Source of the DNA: Phialophora verrucosa
Taxonomy: Eukaryota; Ascomycota; Eurotiomycetes; Chaetothyriales; Herpotrichiellaceae
Direction of reading: 5' to 3'
Length of the DNA stretch: 64,000 nucleotides
NCBI GenBank assembly: GCA_002099365.1
Contig: MSED01000008.1
Coordinates: forward strand, 62,001 to 126,000
The number at the start of each line of letters is the position of its first letter. Positions within the stretch are counted from its first letter, which is position 1. Position numbers and translations under genes: made by a program. Under the pieces are notes generated by a model. It worked only from the letters and a program-made list of their open reading frames with translations. It ran no database searches and was not told the origin of the DNA. Positions 21,256 through 32,849 of this stretch are shown piece after piece.

Positions 21256-22173
21256 ATGCCACCGATCGCAGTGCACACGGCTTCGCCCATCAACACCAAC
21301 ATCCCTTCTCACACATTCGACGCCTCCCCCAGTACTGCTGCCGCCCGATACACACCCTTTACGGCCGAGTCACGCCCAACCTCGACAGAGCCCACCCTCG
21401 ATGCATCTCCATCGCAATCTCCGCGAGCAGCCGTTTCTCAACCCTCCAACACAGCGGCGAGCACACACAACAGCAGGTTCAATCCAACACCAACGGCGCC
21501 TCTGCAGCCTGCCGACCACGCGACATCAGAGAGCACCCCTCCACCGCCGCAGCCAGGTGCCGTTCCGTCGCCGTACACTATCAGTCCCACCCTTGGGCCG
21601 TCCGCGCCCAACCCTCCTTTTCCTCTTGAAATTCCTCAAGCGAGTGCACATGCACCTTCGAATGCTTCACCGCCGCGCGTTACGGCTGCGCGAGTGCACC
21701 CGCAAACACCAACCCGCTCACCCCCTCTTCCCATCCAACCCCCCACCTCTCACAGCACCGTCTTCACACCCGCACGCTCGGTCCCTTCCGCAGGGGTAAC
21801 CTCCATTTCTACAAGCCCAAGCTACAACTACACATCTCCAAGCTACACCCTTCCACAACCGCCGGAATTTAACGATCTCTCGCACCCCCCCGGTTATCAG
21901 CAGGATCACCACTCTTCCTTTGACGACAAACCGATCGAGTTCTGCCAAGAGACGGATTTCAGAGCCACGCTTTCACCTCTGTCAGCGTCAAGAAGAGGAG
22001 CTGGAATATTAGATTTGGAATGGACATTTGGCTCCCCGAATGGCAGCGCCAATATCGACAACACCGTGGTGCAGACGGCCATTTCCTGGGCAAGAGCCGC
22101 CGGGAAGAGACTGAGCATGACAGAGAAGCAAATCTGGAAGACCATCAACGGTGAGGAAGACGGAGGATATTGA
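21256..22173 (+). CDS. Pro/Ser/Thr-rich protein with a short conserved-looking C-terminus
   Basis: Single exon, 305 residues, ATG in ACAATGC context. I do not recognise the family. Residues 1–230 are low-complexity Pro/Ser/Thr/Ala (many SP, TP and PP steps) with Tyr-rich repeats around 190–205 (SPSYNYTSPSYTLPQPP) and are probably disordered. The last 70 residues are different: GILDLEWTFGSP, then a predicted helix VVQTAISWARAAGKRLSMTEKQIWKTING and an acidic end. That helix looks like a real folded or binding segment. Proline bias also gives long antisense and alternate frames, so the low-complexity part alone would be weak evidence; the intact frame plus the ordered tail makes a gene likely. 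A nuclear or signalling adaptor is conceivable, but nothing shows it. Confidence 0.65.
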   Translation: MPPIAVHTASPINTNIPSHTFDASPSTAAARYTPFTAESRPTSTEPTLDASPSQSPRAAVSQPSNTAASTHNSRFNPTPTAPLQPADHATSESTPPPPQPGAVPSPYTISPTLGPSAPNPPFPLEIPQASAHAPSNASPPRVTAARVHPQTPTRSPPLPIQPPTSHSTVFTPARSVPSAGVTSISTSPSYNYTSPSYTLPQPPEFNDLSHPPGYQQDHHSSFDDKPIEFCQETDFRATLSPLSASRRGAGILDLEWTFGSPNGSANIDNTVVQTAISWARAAGKRLSMTEKQIWKTINGEEDGGY

Positions 22174-23280
22174 CCGAGACGTTATGGTAATGGGCATTTT
22201 GCGCAAGTCTCCTGACTTCGGACTCGGTCCTTGGAGCACATGGCGGTTCTCTCGAGATCGCTGTCTGCATTTCGACTTGCTGAGAGGGGACATGCAGTGA
22301 CCTGGCTGGACCACAGAACTGAATGAACCTCGCAGTATTGGTTTCGAGATTGCTCTCATGGGTGGTCTTCCGTTCGCCCGTTGGACATCATCCCGTGCTT
22401 CATTTTTCATTCACGACACCCAAGAGATATCGGTGAACGACGGATCGATGGAATGAGAGCGTTCGGGCCAGAAGCGCCAGAATCATGACGTTGCGAAAAT
22501 ACCGGCAATCAGCACGGTCAAATCTAGATCTAGATCACAATCACTTTTGTGGGGGTAGACAAACAATAGAATAGTCCTAAAACATCAAGTCTTCCAGTGG
22601 TTTCAGCGTCATATTTCTCGCCCTGTACAAGAGTCGAGTTGAAACATCTCAGGGATCGAAATCGAAGTGATAAAGATCACAATTCAGATGAGGCGAGAGG
22701 TAAATAAATGTCGTCCACGCTTCGGCTCGATCTCTCCACCCCTTCACCCGTCGGACACCTACACCGGCAGTTGATTGTCACCAGTGATTGCCAGGCTGGC
22801 AAGGAGGCCAATGATCATCATGGCATGCTGCAGCGAGGATGATTGGTCTTGGAAAGCGACTACGAGCTGGACAGAGCCGAAGAAAGCTGACAACTGAGCA
22901 GTCAAGGCAATAAAGTACAATTTGCGAGTGTATGAGGAGCGAAGGATTGGAAAGCCAGAAACCCCGTTGCATAATGTAAACAATATCCCCAACGACTGTC
23001 TCAACGAAAAAGTTGCTTAACGCGAGCCCCATGATCCCTCGTAAAGTCCCCCTTTCGTTGTGTGGTCGTTGATGTCTCTATTTGCAAGATGTGCTTCATC
23101 CACTCTTCATCCCTTTGTGCTGCCAACTGCGGCCACGGGCGCATCACCAATTCATCGTACACTGTTTTCTCCACCTTCCAACTGAAGGCACCAGATTACT
23201 CCGTGCATCCCTTGGTATGTACCACTTCGGCGATCGGATGAGTCGCTTGTCAGGATCGTCGCGATTGGGTGAAGAGGCGC
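22174..23280. other. Intergenic, convergent ends; possible small membrane ORF
   Basis: 1.1 kb between the Pro/Ser-rich gene and the carrier 3' end. On the minus strand at 22759–23032 two overlapping frames hold hydrophobic stretches (one with FIALTAQLSAFFGSVQLVV), but no splice model joins them and I do not call a gene. Confidence 0.4.
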
Positions 23281-24893
23281 TTAGCCGGAACCACCCTTGA
23301 ACTTCTTGCCGAACATGAGAAGTTGAACCTCTGTCAGACGGTTAGCATAAACTTAGAATGGTGCGAGGGAGACACGTACGGTCGTAGATGGAGAGCACAC
23401 CGGCACCGGCGACACCACGCAGGATGTTGGCACCGGCACCCTTGAAGAATGATCGGATACCCTCAGCGGCCATGATCTTCTGGGCAGCATCGAAAGAGCT
23501 CTTGTACTTGACAGCCTGCGAAAATTGTTAAAATCTGTTGGGATGAACTTAGATGGGATACATACCTCGCCAGATGTCATCATCATGCGACGACGGATGG
23601 TATCAAGAGGGTAGGAAGCGATACCGGCACCAGTGGTGACACCCCAACCAAGCATGAATGAGGCCAAGAAGTTACCCTCGAGAGGACCGACCAGGAGGAC
23701 AGGCTTGATAGAGTCGTACATGCCGAAGTAGAGACCACGGTAGACGATGATTCCAAGAACGGAGGGACCGAAACCACGGTAGAGACCAGCAATACCATCA
23801 GAGGCGAGAGTCTTGCGGTAGACATCGACCAGGCCGTTGAATTGACGACCACCACCACCCTTGGCGGCAGACTTGGCATCGTTGGCCAGACGGGTACTGT
23901 GCATAGTTAGCAAGAGATCACAACGACTGATGCATGTGGCACATACCGGGCGTAGTCGAGAGAGTAGACGAAGAGCAGGGAAGTGGCACCGGCAGCACCA
24001 CCGGAGGCCAAGTTACCAGCCATCCACTTCCAGTATCCATCACGCTCCTTCTTGAAAGCAAACATCGACTTGTAGGTATCGCGGAAAGCAAAGTTCAGGG
24101 CTTGGGTAGGGAAGTATCGAATAACGTTGGCAGTGTTTCCTCTCCACAGAGCCATGATACCCTCGCTCTTTGCGGTTCGGCTGAAGCAGTCGATGATGCC
24201 ATTGTATTTACGGTCGAGACGACCGGCTTTGAGCATTTCATCCTGTGGTTGGAGTGTAAGTTCTTGTTCCTCATCCATGGCCGAGGCGATGTTATCATCG
24301 CCGTAAAAGGGTGTGATAAACGAATCTTTCAACCAATCTTGAAGCGGACGCGCCGGAGAAAGGAGGTAATGGTCGCATCGCATGTGAAAGTATATCCGCG
24401 AGGACAGGCAATGAATGGCGCAGGCTGGCATACCTGATTCTGGATCAAGAGCTTGACACGCTCAATGGGGGCAGCGGCAGTTTTCTATCAAGTTCTGGTT
24501 AGATTTCGATCTTTTTCTGAGAATCGAACAAGTAGGATGTTCAACTTACTGAGACGGCAGCAGAGACACCGCCCATCAAAAAATCAACCACGAAGCCTTT
24601 CCATGTTGTTAGCCGCCGTTGTCTATGACTTCAAATTCCCGTCAAGCGGATATCGAGACCACATGCAATCCGCACGGGTCGGGATTGGCAATGGCGAGGC
24701 TTACCGGGCATGCCCATAAAGGACTTTTCGGCCTGGTTCACATCTCTGCAAGGAATAAGTTAGCTCTGGCGCGAGGTTATATGGATCGGTCCTCGGATGG
24801 TGCTCGTGCAGCTTAGGGAGGTCGCCGAAACACCATCGGGTGAGAGACCAGTGAAATAACATGGGAACGGGCGCGGACTTACCCCTTCGCCAT
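23281..24893 (-). CDS. AAC: Mitochondrial ADP/ATP carrier
   Basis: Eight exons, in transcript order: 24893–24883, 24745–24705, 24596–24550, 24484–24434, 24242–23947, 23896–23566, 23515–23380 and 23330–23281; 320 residues, all phases consistent. It exchanges cytosolic ADP for matrix ATP across the inner mitochondrial membrane. The diagnostic nucleotide-carrier signature RRRMMM is present, with three mitochondrial-carrier repeats (APIERVKLL, SLDYARTRL, YPLDTIRRRM), six transmembrane helices and the FLMGGVSAAVSKTAAAP start typical of fungal AACs. Codon use is strongly biased to C-ending codons (GCC, GGT/GGC, AAG), as expected for a highly expressed gene. The first coding exon carries only 11 nt. 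It is followed in the same orientation by the upstream KRI1 gene. Confidence 0.97.
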
Positions 24894-25570
24894 CTTGACG
24901 GTGGTTGCAAGTCACTGAGGACTACGATTGAGTGGAGAGGAGGGAAGGAAATGATGGGACCAAGGAAGGAGGAAGATGCAGAGATGCGAAAAAGAGAGAA
25001 TCGAAGTTCTGAAGCGGACAGTTATTTTTCAAAGGGATTGGAGCTCGACTGGTGCTAAACCCGATACGGCAACGCCTTGATCTCACATCAGTGTGCTTTG
25101 CGTTGCGGTTTTCCCGAGCGACCAGCGCGACCCAAGCAGGAAGGCCCTTCAGTCCCGCCCGGGCAATTATCGTCCGCAATCAAAAATTTTGGCTGCGGCG
25201 GCATCCACACTTTCTCACCCTAAATCGTTCTCCCGGCAAGGCCGGCCACAGCAACCGTTGCCCCTATCGCGCTTGTCCGGGCGCTGCCTCGGGTTGTTCG
25301 GTCTGGCCTGAGATAAATTTCTCAGAGCATCCCATTTTGCCGCAACCACCACAAAGTTTCACTTTTTATCCTCGTACGATCCACAAAATTCTCCAGATCT
25401 CCAGCAAGGAGAGCTCGTTTTCGAGAAATGCGGCTCTTTGTGCACCTGCAAATACGAATAGAATCCATGTGTTCGACACATGTCACATGGTGTGCTTGTG
25501 CGCTACACGTCTCATGCATGCAAGCAATGTGTATTGAGCATTGAATCGGCACAAGTCTTGCGAACATCTT
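24894..25570. other. Intergenic, ADP/ATP carrier promoter / KRI1 3' end
   Basis: About 680 bp with pyrimidine-rich stretches; both neighbours are on the minus strand. No gene seen. Confidence 0.5.
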
Positions 25571-27461
25571 TCATCCAGCAACAGCATCAACTTCCGCCTT
25601 CGCCTTCTTGCTCTTTCTTCTCTTCTTTTTCTTCTTTCCTTCAGTCTTTATGTCCACCCCGCCCTCATCGTCATCTGCCTTGTTATTGATGTCCAGCTGT
25701 GCAGGGATCAGATTCGCCGCATTGAGACCTTCCTCATTACCAAATGTGTCCAGGCGCCATTTCCTCAGCCTCGCCTTCTTCCCCAGGTTCTTTGCGTCTT
25801 TGCGTTTCTTCTCCGGATCACGGAAAGACGCCAGCTTCTTCAGCCCGGCGAACTCATTCAAGGCTTTGTCCTCGGCCAACAAGATATCTCTGGCGGTCAA
25901 ACCGAAGCTCTTTGGTGATGTCTCTCGGTATCTGAATCCAGCAGCTTTCTTGTGGTTTGGCAAGGATGCGTCGAGATCCATCTGGAGTTGGTCATCGACC
26001 AATTGTTCGATAATCCTCCGCTCCCTCCTGGCATCTCTCTTCTCGTCCTCGTTCACTCTTTTGTTCTTCTTCCGCTTCTTTGCCGGCTGGTCTTCGTCCG
26101 TCAAGATGAAATCCGCCCTGTCATCCTCTTCGAAATCGGGAACAATGTCTTTTATGTCGATGTCGTCCTCGAACTTGGGCTTGCGGGGCTTCCGCTTCTT
26201 GCTCTCGGCATCGCTTTCGCTCCCAACATCTTGGTCTGCATAATATTCGTCGCCGAAACGCTTCTGCATTTCCTCTTCCCACTTGGCATCGTCCCAATCA
26301 CCGTCGACAAAATGCGACCAGTCCTCAGGCTGGATATCCTTGGACTTGATACCAGCGGCCCGCTTGATTCTGCGCACCTTCTCCTCAAGCTCTTCGATCT
26401 TCAATTTGCGGAGGCGAGCTTTCTCTTCTTTCCGTAACTGCTTTTCAGCCTCTTTATTTGCCTTTTCAGTCTCTCTCTTCTTCTGTCTCGGATTTGCCTC
26501 GGTCCTCCGCACCGAATATTTCGCGGCCAAGTCTCTTGCGTGCGAACGCAGCTTCTCATTCGATTTCTCAGGATCTTCGAATCTGAGATTGTATGCCTCT
26601 TCAAACTCTTCTGCTCGGCGCTCCTCGTCATCGTCATCGGATTCGAAGGGGTGAAGGGGAGCAGCATCCGAAGTTGCCCAGGCTCTGGAGGCCATGAAAT
26701 TCGACAGGAACGTCTCGGGGTCTTTGTCCGCGCTTTCAACATCTAAAACTGGCTGCTGCTTCTTGCTTGGCTTCTCCCTGTGTTTCGCAACCAAAAATTT
26801 GCCATCACCGGGGTCTTCTGCCTCGCCTTCATCATCGGACTGCGCTGCAACTGCATTGATTTCACCAATGATAGATTTCTTCAGATGTTCCTGCTCTTGA
26901 TTGTAAGACAGGGGAGCGGCGTCTTCTTCATCTTTGAGTGTGTCGCCCTTGAGCAGATTCTGTCGATGGTAATCTTGCAAATTCATTGGTTTCTCCTTCT
27001 TGACCTTGGAGTTCGCCTCCCGCTCATCGTCTACCTGGGCATAGAACGTGGTAGACGCATCGTAGACTCGGGGATCTTTCGAACGGATGGCGTTGATGGT
27101 AGCCATGATCTCATGGTCAAGCGCCTCGGTAGCAAATTCCCCTTCATCCTCGGATTCACTCGTCGATTCGTTGTCAGAGCCAGATTCGTCACTGCCCGGA
27201 CCGCCCGCTGCGTCCCGTTTGCGTTTTCGAGACGTGGAGGATCTGCCGAGTTTGTCTTCTACTATGACAGAAGTCAGTATGGATTCAACTTAAACTGTGA
27301 GCAATGAGCGATTTCGTACATCTCGCCAGTTCTTCCCGCTTCTTGTTATGCTCAAAGCGGCGGGCATAGTCCTCGTTGACCTTGAGCGCCGGCGTAGATA
27401 CAATCTCTGCACCACCGTCCTCGCTATCGGATGAGTCGCTACTCAACAACTCGCGAGCCAT
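25571..27461 (-). CDS. KRI1: KRI1-like ribosome biogenesis protein
   Basis: Two exons, 27461–27320 and 27261–25571, with a 58-bp GT–AG intron in phase 1; 610 residues. Kri1 is a nucleolar protein needed for 40S subunit (18S rRNA) maturation and works with Krr1. The sequence is highly charged throughout. It starts MARELLSSDSSDSEDGG, has the family block DPRVYDASTTFYAQ around residue 105, PMNLQDYHRQNLLKGD, a Lys/Glu-rich coiled stretch near 270–330, VDGDWDDAKWEEEMQKRFGDEYY, and a C-terminal Kri1 domain (FRYRETSPKSFGLTARDIL then KKLASFRDPEKKRKD and KARLRKWRLDTFG). It ends in a Lys-rich tail (KKKKKRRKSKKAK) likely to be a nucleolar signal. It is divergent from SIP3 across about 880 bp. Confidence 0.95.
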
Positions 27462-28344
27462 GACTGAGAATGAGATTATGGAGCGTACACAAGAAGAAAG
27501 CCTCTTATGGGCTTTCCGTTGGAGAGTTGAATGGGTATGCGATGCTCAAAAAAGTCTCTCCGCATGCGCACGGAAAATTGAGGCACCGACGGCTTGGCAA
27601 GATTGTTGGCGTCGTAGATTTGGCTCCGCAATCAAGTTCGGTCTCGGAGCCTCGCTTCACGAACGCGTGTTGAACAAAGGCGAAGCTGTCATCGTCGAAA
27701 CTGAAATTGTAGCTCGTATCTTTCCTTGGTGGAATGGGTTGATTAGGCGGCATAACAGGGCGGAAGGGTTAGGAAGAGCAGGTGTATGCGGACTGACAAG
27801 GCATCTAATGTTGCAATGCCTCTTTTTTGCACATGATTGGAGGTGAACGCGCATATCCCAGGGCTCGCCTTTCGTTTTCTTCATGATGTGAAGTTGTCTA
27901 GAAGTCGCTGTATTTCTGATCAGCTTCACCCTTCACAGGAATTGTATTGTTTCCTATTTACATCCGTTTCCAACACCACCAGTGGCGCGGTACACGTACA
28001 AGTGACAATGTTGTTGCCCAGTCTTGGCCCCAAGTTATTGTTGGTGCAGTGATATGCCGATGCGTGGCTTGACGTCGTTGGTCTTCGGAGTGCGGTCACT
28101 GCGGTTCTGCGCAACCACCTGGGACACGCGCATTTGTTGTAGTATCTATCAATTCTATTACATCGTTAACCAAAACTTTCGGCTTGCTTGCTCTGCTGGT
28201 TCGCATTCATCCTCTAGCCTCCTCTCCTGAATTTGTTTCACGTTGCACGTGCAGCCGTGGAGGCATCCCGACCGATGACTCGCCTGGGCTCGGCTTCAAT
28301 CCCTACGCTACCTACTCCGCTCATCAGGACGTGCAGCGACAACG
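27462..28344. promoter_or_regulatory. Divergent promoter region, KRI1 and SIP3
   Basis: About 880 bp between divergent housekeeping genes. Several plus-strand frames run through the first 400 bp, but they lack domains and probably lie in leader sequence. Confidence 0.5.
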
Positions 28345-31300
28345 ATGGCGCAGGTCCTGCAACCTTCTGATGACGTGGGGAGGCTGATCAACCTGATTCC
28401 CGTCGGACTGAAGGAGGCCGCCATTGACTCTCCGACTGCCCGTGCTACAGTTGTCCACTATGGCGAGCAGGTTGAGCTTCTTGAAAAATGGCTCGACGAC
28501 TACGCCAAAGCCGCCAACCGACTCGTGGCCGAATCTCTGACCCTGGAGAATGTCCTCAACGGCTTTATTGCCCACTCCGTCCTCCCCACCGCCCTCTCCG
28601 AGTCAATGTTGGATCATGATTACAGCGTGCTCGCTATGAAGAAGTACGGTGACGGAGCCAAAGACTACTGGATGAGCATGATAGCAGTGGTGAAGAGGTT
28701 GTCTTCAATGGTCGTTGATCCTATCAGACAATTCCTGCAGAACGATCTGCGGGCATTCAAAGAGACTCGCCGTGCAGTGGAAACGACCCAGAAGACATTT
28801 GAACATCTTCAAGGCAAATATGCTGGGCTGGGCAAGTCCAAGGAACCGTCCTCGCTGAGAGAAGAAGCTTTCCAACTGCATGAAGCTCGGAAGGTCTACA
28901 CCAAAGCCATGATGGACTTCTTCAGCTTGACCCCGCAGTTTCGCTTCGCACTCGACAGACTACTCGTCAGGGTTTTCTTTGACCAGTGGCGGGAGATGAG
29001 GGTGTCGCGAGATAACTCAGCAGCCACCTTTCAGCGGAGCGCAGATGAGATGCAGAGGATTAGGGGCTGGCTAACAGAGATGGAGTCCAGCGAAAAGATC
29101 TTCCGTAACGAGTTGCTTGCCGCGAAAAAACAACTGGAGGATGCTGCCGAATTAGAAACCCGGCCATCACGGGAGTTGGAGGATTACACCCTGTCCACTG
29201 TTCCTCAATACGCCGGTCACGGTCACAGCGCCAGCACGTCCACCCTTCAGCGCTCGCCGAAGAAAGTTGCGTCCAAAACTGGCGAGAAGCAAGGCTGGTT
29301 GTTTCTGCGAACATACAGTGGGAAGCCGACTCGAACTGTCTGGGTGAAGCGGTGGGCGTTCGTTCGCAACGGGGTCTTTGGCTGGCTGCTACAGAGCACA
29401 ACAGCAGGAGGGGTTGAAGAGAGTGAGCGCATTGGCGTCCTACTGTGTAATGTTCGTCCTGCCCCTACAGAAGAACGCCGCTTCTGCTTCGAATTAAAGA
29501 CAAACAAAAACACGATCCTCCTCCAAGCCGAAACACAGGCGGAGCTTGTGGACTGGATAGACGCCTTCCACACGGCCAAGTCCAAGGCTGTCGATGATGG
29601 AGATGCTTTGCAGTCCATGGCATCTGGCGGTGGAAATATCCAGGCTGGTGCTGCGTTTGCAATAAGTGCGCCGCCAGTGCCCGAGTTCGGAGTGTCTATC
29701 CTGAGCTCAACCCAGCCAGGTGCCGGAGGTGAAGATATCCCTGCCTTGGAAAAGACACATACTCTTCCTGTCCCCGGCACAGAGCACGGACGAGAAACCA
29801 GTATGGATCTGTCTAGGAGGTCGACAGCCCTGGAGGAGGTCGTTCAGCGAGACACTGCCTCTCGCATACTTTCCAAATTGGATCTGCACCGCAAAAGCCC
29901 AGCGTCAACCCAGGTGTCTCCCAGCCCATCCACACCAAATCTTCCAAGTGGCATTGCAGGCTTGATAGCAGCTAGCCACGGTTCAATGCCTGTCGGTCCC
30001 AGTCTCCCGCTTCTCCAGAGTACCGAAGGCGATTTCTCCAAGCCGCGAAGTACTTTCACCTTAGCTCTTCGAGATATGCCTGGCAGCAGCCTCGCACCCT
30101 CGACTCTTGCTTCCATTCCATCGCCAACGAACCTAAGCAGGTCTGCAGTGATTATTACTGGGGAGCGTGGACTGGGTCCTGCTCCCGACAAGACAGGGAT
30201 TCCCACTGGTATACTCGCCAACACGTGGGGAACCTCATGCACGGCTTATGTCAACCGACTCGAGCGCAGTGAGGGCAATGAGAGGACCGAAGTGAAGCTG
30301 CTGGCTCTACGAAGTCCTACCCTGGCGCCATCCTCTTCACCTACAAAAGCATCCGCCTCTCCAGCCCGCTCGGCTCTTCCTTCGCAAGGATCGATACCGC
30401 ACCTTGATTTGAGTATCCCTCAAACGGGTGCGCGCAGTCGCACACCGTCGCCAGGCAAGAGACAGCATAGAAGCACAATAAGTGTCGACCGTATCACAAC
30501 AAAGCAGATCAGCAGCGACTTCCTGGTGCCTGAGTTCCCGAACTACTATCCCTTGCAGCTCAAGTCGCAAGATGCACAATTCCGCCTTCTCTTCCCTAAT
30601 TCAAGACGCGACGATCGTCTGGTGATGGTTTTTCGGGCAACCTGGAACCCTAGCGAAAAGCAAGAGTTTCCAGGTCGAGTGTATGTGACGCCACGGGACA
30701 TCTACTTTTACAGCAACCATCTAGGCCTGGTACTCACATCCAGCGTACCTCTCAGTGCAATCGATGAAGCTACTGCCGCTCCCGGTAGAGATTGCGATTT
30801 CATCTTTCTGCACCTGAAGGAAGCTACGGGAGAAGGAAGTGCACGCAGGATCACGATTAAGACATTCTTGGAGCCATTGAGGCTCTTGCAGAGGCGAATG
30901 AACTTTTTGATCCGAAACAGCGTGTCCGATACACCCTTGAGCTTGGAGGAAACCATGAAGGCTTTGATTAAGATGGAGACCGAGGCTCCTGACCGAAGTC
31001 CGAGCCTCGAAAGCTGGGAGGACGTTTCGCCAAACACACCGGTCGATACAGGCGGCCCGCGCTATCGAAGCAGGGCTTCAACCGTAGGGACCGAGTTGAA
31101 AGGCCCACTTCGCATCGATCGTGCACTCCATCAGACCCAACTGGGACGTCGCGAATCGAAGTTCAAGCTTCCTGCTCTACCGGTCAAATATACCCCGCCT
31201 GGAAATCTTCGGCTTGCGGTCGAAAGGGAGTTCGATATTAGCGCAAAGGCGCTGTTCCATGTCATGTTTGGAGACAAGAGCATACTTTGGCAACTTCTAC

Positions 31301-32517
31301 ACCGCGAAAGACGAGCCAAGAATATATCGCAAGGACCCTGGCTGAGTCTAGGGGAAGGACGATTGCGAAGAGAATTGGCTTTCGATAGCCCAGCGATCAG
31401 CCTCCTTGGTCGAGAGTCATACACCCAAATTCGAGACTACCAGGTGGTCGACGTGAACAGCGATCATCTGTGCTATGTCGTTACCGACAAGCGGACACCA
31501 TGGCATCTGCCCTACCAGAACTGTCATCGCCTTGTCAGCAAGATTGTGATCACCCACACCGCCAAAGCTAAGTGCAAGCTTGCTGTCTTTGTCAAAGTTG
31601 AATGGTTCCATGCAGCTTGGTTGTTGGCAGGCGTCGTCGAACGACAGGCATTATACGACCTCGAACTTGATTCTCAAGACCTTATGGATCTCGTTGCGGA
31701 TCAAGTCAGCAAACTCGGCGCGCATAGTCGCACGAAGAAAGCCATTCAGATATTCGGTCAAGTGGGCCACTCGACAGAGACCACGCAGCTTCTGGTGGAT
31801 GCAGCAGCTGTGAACATTGAACTGAGAAGACAGCCGATTGTGCGCAGCATGACAGGGCTGCTGGCACAAAGCGCCGCTTCCACAGCCGAGAGCGTTGCAG
31901 CGACCCTGCTGCAGTCGCTTTTGAGCGTTTTGAGATGGTTGGCGAGAACATTCTCCGCAAACAAAGTCATTCTAGCTGCACTTGTTCTATCTGCACTATA
32001 CAACAGTTGGCACACATATCGCGATTCGCTCGATTGGTGGCATGAACGCAAGGCTGGAAACTTCATGGCTCGATTGGGGGTGTCCCCTAATGCTGTCATG
32101 AACCGTGCCGTATACCTCAGCGACCTAGATGAGGTCCTCAGTCGTGAGGCGCATCTACCAGCCCGCGATTCTAGCGCGTGCTACAGAGTCTTCTATGACG
32201 AGCATGACCCCGAGTATATCCATGCGGGACAAAGCCACAGCCCAGCGGTACAGGTGCAGCAAAACCGCCAGAGACTGGGGTCTCAACGGCATGATCTTCT
32301 GGTCGCGGTGCGTGTGGTGAACAGCGTCGAGAGAGAATTGATGCTGGCTGCGTGGGAACAGTGGGTACTGGCGGAGCATCGCCGTTGCCAGGTCGTGGAG
32401 GGAATTGTGCTGAGTGATCTGTCACAGAACACTACCGATGTGAGCCAGGAGGTGCTGGACTGGTATGATGACTACTGCGGCAGTTGTCGGGACGAATATA
32501 CGAAGCTTCGTGCTTGA
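28345..32517 (+). CDS. SIP3: SIP3/LAM-family protein: BAR, PH, GRAM, VASt, membrane anchor
   Basis: One uninterrupted exon of 1390 residues starting in ACGATGG context. The order is an N-terminal BAR-type helical region (about 1–290, with LLEKWLDDYAKAANRLV and FRFALDRLLVRVFFDQW), a PH domain from about 312 (KQGWLFLRTYSGK…VKRWAFVRNGVFGWLL), a disordered Ser/Pro-rich linker, a GRAM domain from about 730 (FRLLFPNSRRDDRLVMVF…GRVYVTPRDIYFYSN), a VASt/StART-like domain from about 954 (LAVEREFDISAKALFHVMF…WFHAAWLLAGVVERQA), and a hydrophobic segment near 1204–1222 (VILAALVLSALY). This is the layout of yeast Sip3/Ysp1 (Lam3/Lam1), ER-anchored proteins at plasma-membrane contact sites that move sterols. 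Yeast Sip3 was first found as a Snf1 partner. Length matches the family. Confidence 0.95.
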   Translation: MAQVLQPSDDVGRLINLIPVGLKEAAIDSPTARATVVHYGEQVELLEKWLDDYAKAANRLVAESLTLENVLNGFIAHSVLPTALSESMLDHDYSVLAMKKYGDGAKDYWMSMIAVVKRLSSMVVDPIRQFLQNDLRAFKETRRAVETTQKTFEHLQGKYAGLGKSKEPSSLREEAFQLHEARKVYTKAMMDFFSLTPQFRFALDRLLVRVFFDQWREMRVSRDNSAATFQRSADEMQRIRGWLTEMESSEKIFRNELLAAKKQLEDAAELETRPSRELEDYTLSTVPQYAGHGHSASTSTLQRSPKKVASKTGEKQGWLFLRTYSGKPTRTVWVKRWAFVRNGVFGWLLQSTTAGGVEESERIGVLLCNVRPAPTEERRFCFELKTNKNTILLQAETQAELVDWIDAFHTAKSKAVDDGDALQSMASGGGNIQAGAAFAISAPPVPEFGVSILSSTQPGAGGEDIPALEKTHTLPVPGTEHGRETSMDLSRRSTALEEVVQRDTASRILSKLDLHRKSPASTQVSPSPSTPNLPSGIAGLIAASHGSMPVGPSLPLLQSTEGDFSKPRSTFTLALRDMPGSSLAPSTLASIPSPTNLSRSAVIITGERGLGPAPDKTGIPTGILANTWGTSCTAYVNRLERSEGNERTEVKLLALRSPTLAPSSSPTKASASPARSALPSQGSIPHLDLSIPQTGARSRTPSPGKRQHRSTISVDRITTKQISSDFLVPEFPNYYPLQLKSQDAQFRLLFPNSRRDDRLVMVFRATWNPSEKQEFPGRVYVTPRDIYFYSNHLGLVLTSSVPLSAIDEATAAPGRDCDFIFLHLKEATGEGSARRITIKTFLEPLRLLQRRMNFLIRNSVSDTPLSLEETMKALIKMETEAPDRSPSLESWEDVSPNTPVDTGGPRYRSRASTVGTELKGPLRIDRALHQTQLGRRESKFKLPALPVKYTPPGNLRLAVEREFDISAKALFHVMFGDKSILWQLLHRERRAKNISQGPWLSLGEGRLRRELAFDSPAISLLGRESYTQIRDYQVVDVNSDHLCYVVTDKRTPWHLPYQNCHRLVSKIVITHTAKAKCKLAVFVKVEWFHAAWLLAGVVERQALYDLELDSQDLMDLVADQVSKLGAHSRTKKAIQIFGQVGHSTETTQLLVDAAAVNIELRRQPIVRSMTGLLAQSAASTAESVAATLLQSLLSVLRWLARTFSANKVILAALVLSALYNSWHTYRDSLDWWHERKAGNFMARLGVSPNAVMNRAVYLSDLDEVLSREAHLPARDSSACYRVFYDEHDPEYIHAGQSHSPAVQVQQNRQRLGSQRHDLLVAVRVVNSVERELMLAAWEQWVLAEHRRCQVVEGIVLSDLSQNTTDVSQEVLDWYDDYCGSCRDEYTKLRA

Positions 32518-32849
32518 GAACGCACAATTGTACCGGTTACTGAGAGCGTTCATGCGGTCATTCGAAGTGGCTAGTGGAGGTGAGACCGTCCGTCCCAGCA
32601 CTAGGGTGACAGTCCCAGCACAATTGTACAACCTTTGTATCCATAATATTATGTGTTTATGAGTCGAGCCCGCCAACCCAGAGTTTTCTCGAGCCGCGAT
32701 TCCCAGCGTGCTGGTATCTCTGCTGTCCGACAGCCTGGGGCTCCCCTGGAAGACGATCGTCCGTGATACGCGCCCTGGATCTCGATTCCAGATCACCCTT
32801 GTTTTTATCCTGCAGCTGAGACCAACTCAAAGCCGTCTCGACAACCTTC
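32518..32849. terminator. Convergent 3' region, SIP3 and Zn2Cys6 factor
   Basis: 330 bp between converging genes, so it holds both polyadenylation regions. No gene or hairpin stood out. Confidence 0.4.

Noticed and set aside
21053..21799. 248-codon plus-strand Pro/Arg-rich frame
   Set aside because: Alternate frame of the Pro/Ser-rich gene; its composition reflects the proline codons of the real frame.
25608..26437. Long plus-strand frames rich in Ser/Phe/Leu
   Set aside because: Antisense of the charged KRI1 coding sequence.
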